From Duganella dendranthematis (lineage in GTDB: Bacteria; Pseudomonadota; Gammaproteobacteria; Burkholderiales; Burkholderiaceae_D): 64,000 nucleotides of DNA. The stretch covers positions 3,162,001 to 3,226,000 of the forward strand of contig NZ_CP051684.1 of NCBI RefSeq assembly GCF_012849375.1. The letters run 5' to 3'. The notes beneath the pieces are model-generated. The model was not told the DNA's origin, ran no database searches, and worked only from the letters and a program-made list of their open reading frames with translations. The position numbers and the translations under genes were made by a program. Every line of letters starts with the position of its first letter. Within the stretch, counting starts at the first letter, position 1. This document shows positions 60,613-64,000 of this stretch, in pieces.

Positions 60613-62109
60613 TTAGAACTCCCCGTCCAGACCATCTTGCACTTGCTCGGCGGCGCGTAGCACAGCACGCGCCTTGTGTTCAGTTTCCTGCCATTCCATT
60701 TCGGCGATCGAGTCGGCGACGATGCCGGCGGCGGCCTGCACGTACAGGTTGCCGTCCTTGATCACGCCGGTGCGGATCGCGATCGCCACGTCCATCTCGC
60801 CGCCAAACGACAGGTAGCCGCAGGCGCCGCCGTAGATGCCGCGCTTGGAGATTTCCAGTTCGTCGATGACTTCCATCGCCCGCACTTTTGGCGCGCCGGT
60901 CAGCGTGCCGGCAGGGAAAGTGGCGCGCAGCACGTCCAGGTTGGACAGGCCGTCTTTCAGCTTGCCCTCGACGTTGGAGACGATGTGCTGCACATGCGAG
61001 TATTTTTCGATGATCAGGCGGTCGGTCACCTTGACGCTGCCGATTTCCGAAATACGGCCCAGGTCATTGCGCGCCAGGTCGATCAGCATCACGTGTTCGG
61101 CGATTTCCTTTTGATCGGCCAGCAGTTCCTTGGCCAGTTCGGCGTCGCGTTCCGGTGTGGCGCCGCGCGGGCGGGTGCCGGCGATAGGACGCAGCGTGAC
61201 TTTTTTCTCGCCGTCCGGCGCGGTTTCGTTGCGGACCAAAATCTCCGGCGAGGCGCCGACGATTTGCATGTCGCCGAAATTGTAGAAGTACATATACGGC
61301 GATGGGTTCAGCGAGCGCAGCGCGCGGTACAGGCTGAGTGGCGAATCGACATACGGCTTGCGAATGCGCTGGCCGATCTGCACCTGCATCAAGTCGCCGG
61401 CCAGCACGTATTCATGGGCGCGGGCCACCGCTTTCAGGTAATCCTCTTTGGCGAATTCGCGCACGGCTTCGGTGCGTACCGAGGCGCTGGTCACCGGCGC
61501 TTCGACGCCACGGCGCAGCATCACGCGCAGGTCTTTCAGGCGTTGCTTCGCCTTGGAATACGACTCCGGCTGCGTGGTGTCGGCGTACACGATCAGATAC
61601 AGCTTGCCGCTCAGGTTATCGATGACGGCCAGTTCCTCGGTCACCATCAGCTGGATGTCGGGCAGGCCCAGGTCATCCTTCTGCGCGCCGTTGGCCAGGG
61701 TTTTCTCGATGTGGCGCACGGTGTCATAGCCGAAGTAGCCCGCCAGGCCGCCGCAGAAGCGCGGCATGCCGGGACGGATCGCCACTTTAAAGCGCTTCTG
61801 ATAGGTTTCGATGAAGTCCAGCGGATTGCCTTCGTGGGTCTCGATCACCGCGCCGTTCTTGACGATCTCGGTGCGGTTGCCGAAGGTGCGTAGCAGCGTG
61901 GTGGCCGGCAGGCCGATGAAGGAGTAGCGGCCGAAACGCTCACCGCCCACCACCGACTCCAGCAGGAAGGTGTTCTTGCCGGCGTTCTGGGTTTGCGCCA
62001 GTTTGAGGTACAGCGTGAGCGGGGTTTCGAGGTCGGCGAAGGCTTCCGCGATCAATGGGATGCGGTTATAGCCGTCGGTGGCCAACGATTTGAATTCGAG
62101 TTCGGTCAT
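60613..62109 (-). CDS. trpE: Anthranilate synthase component I
   Basis: Converts chorismate to anthranilate; 498 residues. The N-terminal feedback region includes [35 protein letters not shown] with the tryptophan-binding LLES segment. The chorismate-binding core has [68 protein letters not shown] and [28 protein letters not shown] lies six bases before the ATG at 62109. It is preceded by a Trp-rich leader peptide and attenuator, so expression falls when charged tRNA-Trp is plentiful. Confidence 0.97.
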   Translation of the reverse strand: MTELEFKSLATDGYNRIPLIAEAFADLETPLTLYLKLAQTQNAGKNTFLLESVVGGERFGRYSFIGLPATTLLRTFGNRTEIVKNGAVIETHEGNPLDFIETYQKRFKVAIRPGMPRFCGGLAGYFGYDTVRHIEKTLANGAQKDDLGLPDIQLMVTEELAVIDNLSGKLYLIVYADTTQPESYSKAKQRLKDLRVMLRRGVEAPVTSASVRTEAVREFAKEDYLKAVARAHEYVLAGDLMQVQIGQRIRKPYVDSPLSLYRALRSLNPSPYMYFYNFGDMQIVGASPEILVRNETAPDGEKKVTLRPIAGTRPRGATPERDAELAKELLADQKEIAEHVMLIDLARNDLGRISEIGSVKVTDRLIIEKYSHVQHIVSNVEGKLKDGLSNLDVLRATFPAGTLTGAPKVRAMEVIDELEISKRGIYGGACGYLSFGGEMDVAIAIRTGVIKDGNLYVQAAAGIVADSIAEMEWQETEHKARAVLRAAEQVQDGLDGEF

Positions 62110-62161
62110 ATCTTCTCTCCATGCCGCCGGAATAAGGAGGTGTGCCAGCGGTGGTGTGTTC

Positions 62162-62196
62162 AAAAAACCTGTCGCGCATGGGAATGCGGACGACAG
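62162..62196 (-). terminator. trp operon attenuator (Rho-independent)
   Basis: In the minus-strand transcript CTGTCG-TC-CGCAT pairs with ATGCG-CGACAG (genome 62196-62169) around a four-base loop, an 11-bp stem with a two-base bulge, followed by GTTTTTTG (U-tract at 62167-62162). It begins 13 bases after the leader-peptide stop and 53 bases before trpE, the classical position for a transcription attenuator. Confidence 0.88.
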
Positions 62197-62209
62197 CAAT
62201 CAATTCGGC

Positions 62210-62296
62210 TTAGTTTTGCCAGGATTGCCAGCGTCGCCAAAGCCAGGCCTCAATCGAGCCTGTTTGGTTGACGGTGTGTTTTTTGGTGAGAGACAT
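62210..62296 (-). CDS. trpL: trp leader peptide with four Trp codons
   Basis: A 28-codon reading frame from the ATG at 62296 to TAA at 62210. It has tryptophan at positions 18, 20, 23 and 26 (AWLWRRWQSWQN at the end), an extreme enrichment for a residue that is about 1% of normal proteins. It lies directly before a bulged hairpin with a U-tract and trpE, so ribosome stalling at the Trp codons would control the terminator. No strong ribosome site is visible. It starts 27 bases after the gph stop. Confidence 0.88.
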   Translation of the reverse strand: MSLTKKHTVNQTGSIEAWLWRRWQSWQN

Positions 62297-62323
62297 TTCG
62301 GTCAGGTTTGGTTCAGCTAACGG

Positions 62324-63007
62324 TTAATTATGCGAACGGATCAGGCTTGCCGCTTCTAGCAGCGTATTAACTATACCATCGGAATCGATGTCGTGTATAG
62401 ACTCTCCGTGGTTATAACCATATGGCACGGTCAGCACCGGGCAGCCGGCGGCGCGCGCGGCCTGGGCGTCGTTGGACGAGTCGCCGATGGCCACCACCTG
62501 CGACGGCGGCAGGTCAAAGTCGGCGCACACGGTTTGCAGCGGCAGCGGGTCCGGCTTTTTGCGCGGCAGCGAGTCGCCGCCGTAGACCACCTCGAAAAAG
62601 CCGTCCAGGCCTTTCTGCTTCAGCAGCGGCGTGGTGAAGGCGATTGGCTTGTTGGTCACGCAGGCCAGACGCAAGCCTTGGGCCTGCATGGCGGTCAGGC
62701 CGGCGATCACGTCCGGATACAGCACGCTGTGGTTGCCGTTGATGCTCAGGTAGTGGCGCTGGTAGGCGTCCATCGCTGGCGCAAAGGCCGCCTCGATGCG
62801 GTCGGCGTCCCAATCCAGCGCCAGGACGGCGCGGATCAGGTTTTCCGAGCCTTTGCCGACCATCAGCGCGATTTGCTGCTGCGTGATCGGGCCCAGGCCC
62901 AGTTCCGCGCGCATGCCGTTGATCGCGACGTGGAAGTCGGGGATCGTGTCCAGCATGGTGCCGTCGAGGTCAATGATTGCGGCGCGCACGTCTGCCAGTA
63001 CGCTCAT
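62324..63007 (-). CDS. gph: Phosphoglycolate phosphatase (HAD family)
   Basis: HAD-superfamily hydrolase of 227 residues that removes 2-phosphoglycolate. Motif I is IDLDGTMLDT (nucleophile Asp13, Asp15), motif II is ACVTNKPIAF, motif III is LPRKKPDPLPL and motif IV is VAIGDSSNDAQAARAAG. It is two bases after rpe and 27 bases before the trp leader peptide. Its last codons (ATA and several with A or T ends) are unusual for the genome and overlap a possible internal promoter for the trp operon. Confidence 0.94.
   Translation of the reverse strand: MSVLADVRAAIIDLDGTMLDTIPDFHVAINGMRAELGLGPITQQQIALMVGKGSENLIRAVLALDWDADRIEAAFAPAMDAYQRHYLSINGNHSVLYPDVIAGLTAMQAQGLRLACVTNKPIAFTTPLLKQKGLDGFFEVVYGGDSLPRKKPDPLPLQTVCADFDLPPSQVVAIGDSSNDAQAARAAGCPVLTVPYGYNHGESIHDIDSDGIVNTLLEAASLIRSHN
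62370..62398 (-). promoter_or_regulatory. Possible trp operon promoter inside the 3' end of gph
   Basis: On the minus strand ATACAC (62398-62393) and TATAGT (62375-62370) are 17 bases apart. Transcription would start near 62363, giving a leader of about 65 bases before trpL. The -35 box is weak; the local run of AT-rich codons in gph supports selection on the DNA. Confidence 0.35.
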
Positions 63008-63009
63008 CC

Positions 63010-63675
63010 TTATGCCTTGGCCAGGTTGGCGCGCATGGCGTCGATCACGGCCTTGTAGTCCGGCTGGCCGAAGATGGCGGAACCGGCCACGAAGGTGTCG
63101 GCGCCGGCGGCAGCGGCGGCGGCGATGTTGTCGATCTTGATGCCACCGTCGACTTCCAGCAGGATGTCGCGGCCGGAGTCGTCGATCAGGCGGCGCGCTT
63201 CAGCGATTTTCTTCAGCGCGTGCGGAATGAAGGACTGGCCGCCGAAGCCCGGGTTGACCGACATGATCAGGATCATGTCGATCTTGTCCATCACGTGTTC
63301 CAGGTAGCTCAGCGGGGTGGCCGGGTTGAACACCAGGCCGGCCTTGCAGCCGTGGTCGCGGATCAGTTGCAGCGAGCGGTCAATGTGGTCCGACGCTTCC
63401 GGGTGGAAGGTGATGATGTTGGCGCCGGCCTTGGCGAAGTCGGGAATGATGCGGTCGACCGGCTTGACCATCAGGTGCACATCGATCGGCACTTCCACGT
63501 GCGGACGGATCGCCTGGCACACCAGCGGGCCGATGGTCAGGTTGGGAACATAATGGTTGTCCATCACGTCAAAGTGGATCATGTCGGCGCCTGCCGTTAC
63601 GACGTTGCGTACTTCTTCACCCAGGCGGGCGAAGTCGGCGGACAGGATGCTGGGAGCGATGCGGAAAGTGGTCAT
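63010..63675 (-). CDS. rpe: Ribulose-phosphate 3-epimerase
   Basis: Interconverts ribulose 5-phosphate and xylulose 5-phosphate in the pentose phosphate and Calvin-type pathways; 221 residues. Conserved blocks are [45 protein letters not shown]-type [26 protein letters not shown] and [12 protein letters not shown] with the metal and catalytic Asp residues. The ATG at 63675 gives the usual length. The 158-base gap to apaG holds promoters in both directions. Confidence 0.97.
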   Translation of the reverse strand: MTTFRIAPSILSADFARLGEEVRNVVTAGADMIHFDVMDNHYVPNLTIGPLVCQAIRPHVEVPIDVHLMVKPVDRIIPDFAKAGANIITFHPEASDHIDRSLQLIRDHGCKAGLVFNPATPLSYLEHVMDKIDMILIMSVNPGFGGQSFIPHALKKIAEARRLIDDSGRDILLEVDGGIKIDNIAAAAAAGADTFVAGSAIFGQPDYKAVIDAMRANLAKA

Positions 63676-63833
63676 GGCTTTAGGCTGGCATTGAAAAAGA
63701 TGCGTTATTTTACGCTGCTCCACGCCATTGCGCCTGTTTTCAGCTGCGCCGTCCTTGCATACAGGGCGGATTTGCGGTGCAATGGATGCTTGGTGATATA
63801 TGATCGCCAAGCTTGCTTTTTAGAGGAATGTTG

Positions 63834-64000
63834 ATGCCCACTTATGAATTTACCGTGTCGGTCAGAACCCAGTACCTGCCGGACCAGTCGGACCCGGAAC
63901 GCACTAATTTTGTGTTTACGTACTCGATTACGATCAAAAACACCGGCACGGTGGCGGCGCAGCTGATCTCGCGCCATTGGGTGATCACGGACGCCAACAA
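63834..64000 (+). CDS. apaG: ApaG, 5' part (continues beyond the window)
   Basis: The first 55 codons of ApaG, a single-domain fibronectin-III-like protein linked to cobalt/magnesium resistance and diadenosine tetraphosphate levels. MPTYEFTVSVRTQYLP is followed by FVFTYSITIKNTGTVAAQLISRHWVITDAN, the core of the DUF525 domain. AGAGGA lies six bases before the ATG at 63834; an in-frame ATG two codons upstream is less likely. Divergent from rpe, as in many Burkholderiales. Confidence 0.95.
   Translation, partial: MPTYEFTVSVRTQYLPDQSDPERTNFVFTYSITIKNTGTVAAQLISRHWVITDAN

Overview
The window is GC-rich, densely coded chromosomal DNA of a betaproteobacterium. The gene families and gene order (apaG / rpe-gph-trpL-trpEGD-lysE-trpC, the pair ubiquinone-type hydroxylase-dsbC, an AaeB-like efflux cluster, many TonB and peptidase genes) point to Burkholderiales, Oxalobacteraceae, of the Duganella/Massilia type. 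That placement is an inference from recognised families, not a database result. I see no prophage, insertion sequence, CRISPR array or rRNA. There is one tRNA (Phe).

Layout. 1-4.5 kb: an S9 peptidase cut by the window start, then an MFS permease translationally coupled to a GlxA-type AraC regulator, all on the minus strand. 4.6-10.2 kb: two coupled M20 metallopeptidases and a TonB-dependent receptor. 10.2-12.5 kb: a helical HHE-like protein, an SDR oxidoreductase and a TetR regulator; the last two share a near-identical palindromic operator. 12.5-17.8 kb: a small lipoprotein, an S9 peptidase whose signal peptide is frameshifted, REP-like hairpins and an M1 aminopeptidase. 17.8-21.3 kb (minus): a possible RHH/RAMA-like protein, a long nested inverted repeat, a lipoprotein gene with an in-frame stop, a BamE-like secreted protein and a large protein with a faint RelA/SpoT resemblance. 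21.3-27.5 kb: acyltransferase-SGNH, GntP permease, Nei/Fpg glycosylase, M50 protease and DUF2167 protein. 27.6-34.1 kb: M28 and M16 peptidases and an S9-like protein that has lost its catalytic Ser and His. 34.2-39.4 kb: MarR, FUSC (frameshifted), DUF1656, HlyD and NodT genes forming a complete tripartite efflux system. 39.4-48.7 kb: DUF2058, CAP protein, tRNA hydroxylation protein TrhP, a large glycine-linker lipoprotein, a second M1 aminopeptidase and an AT-richer FkbM methyltransferase. 49-57.5 kb: tRNA-Phe, ubiquinone-type hydroxylase, dsbC, a molybdenum hydroxylase pair with its MocA-like cofactor enzyme, an M61 peptidase and a diguanylate cyclase. 57.5-64 kb: the trp operon with a LysE exporter inside it, preceded by an unmistakable Trp-codon-rich leader peptide and attenuator, then gph, rpe and divergent apaG.

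How it fits together. The strongest theme is extracytoplasmic protein degradation: ten peptidases or peptidase relatives of families S9, M1, M16, M20, M28 and M61, most with signal peptides, beside a TonB receptor, as expected for a soil or rhizosphere bacterium living on peptides. The best second looks are the trpL attenuator, the S9 pseudoenzyme, three apparent single-base lesions (S9 signal peptide, FUSC, lipoprotein stop), the nested inverted repeat, and the 18.6-21.3 kb cluster of poorly known genes. I did not find a clearly novel defence or biosynthetic system.
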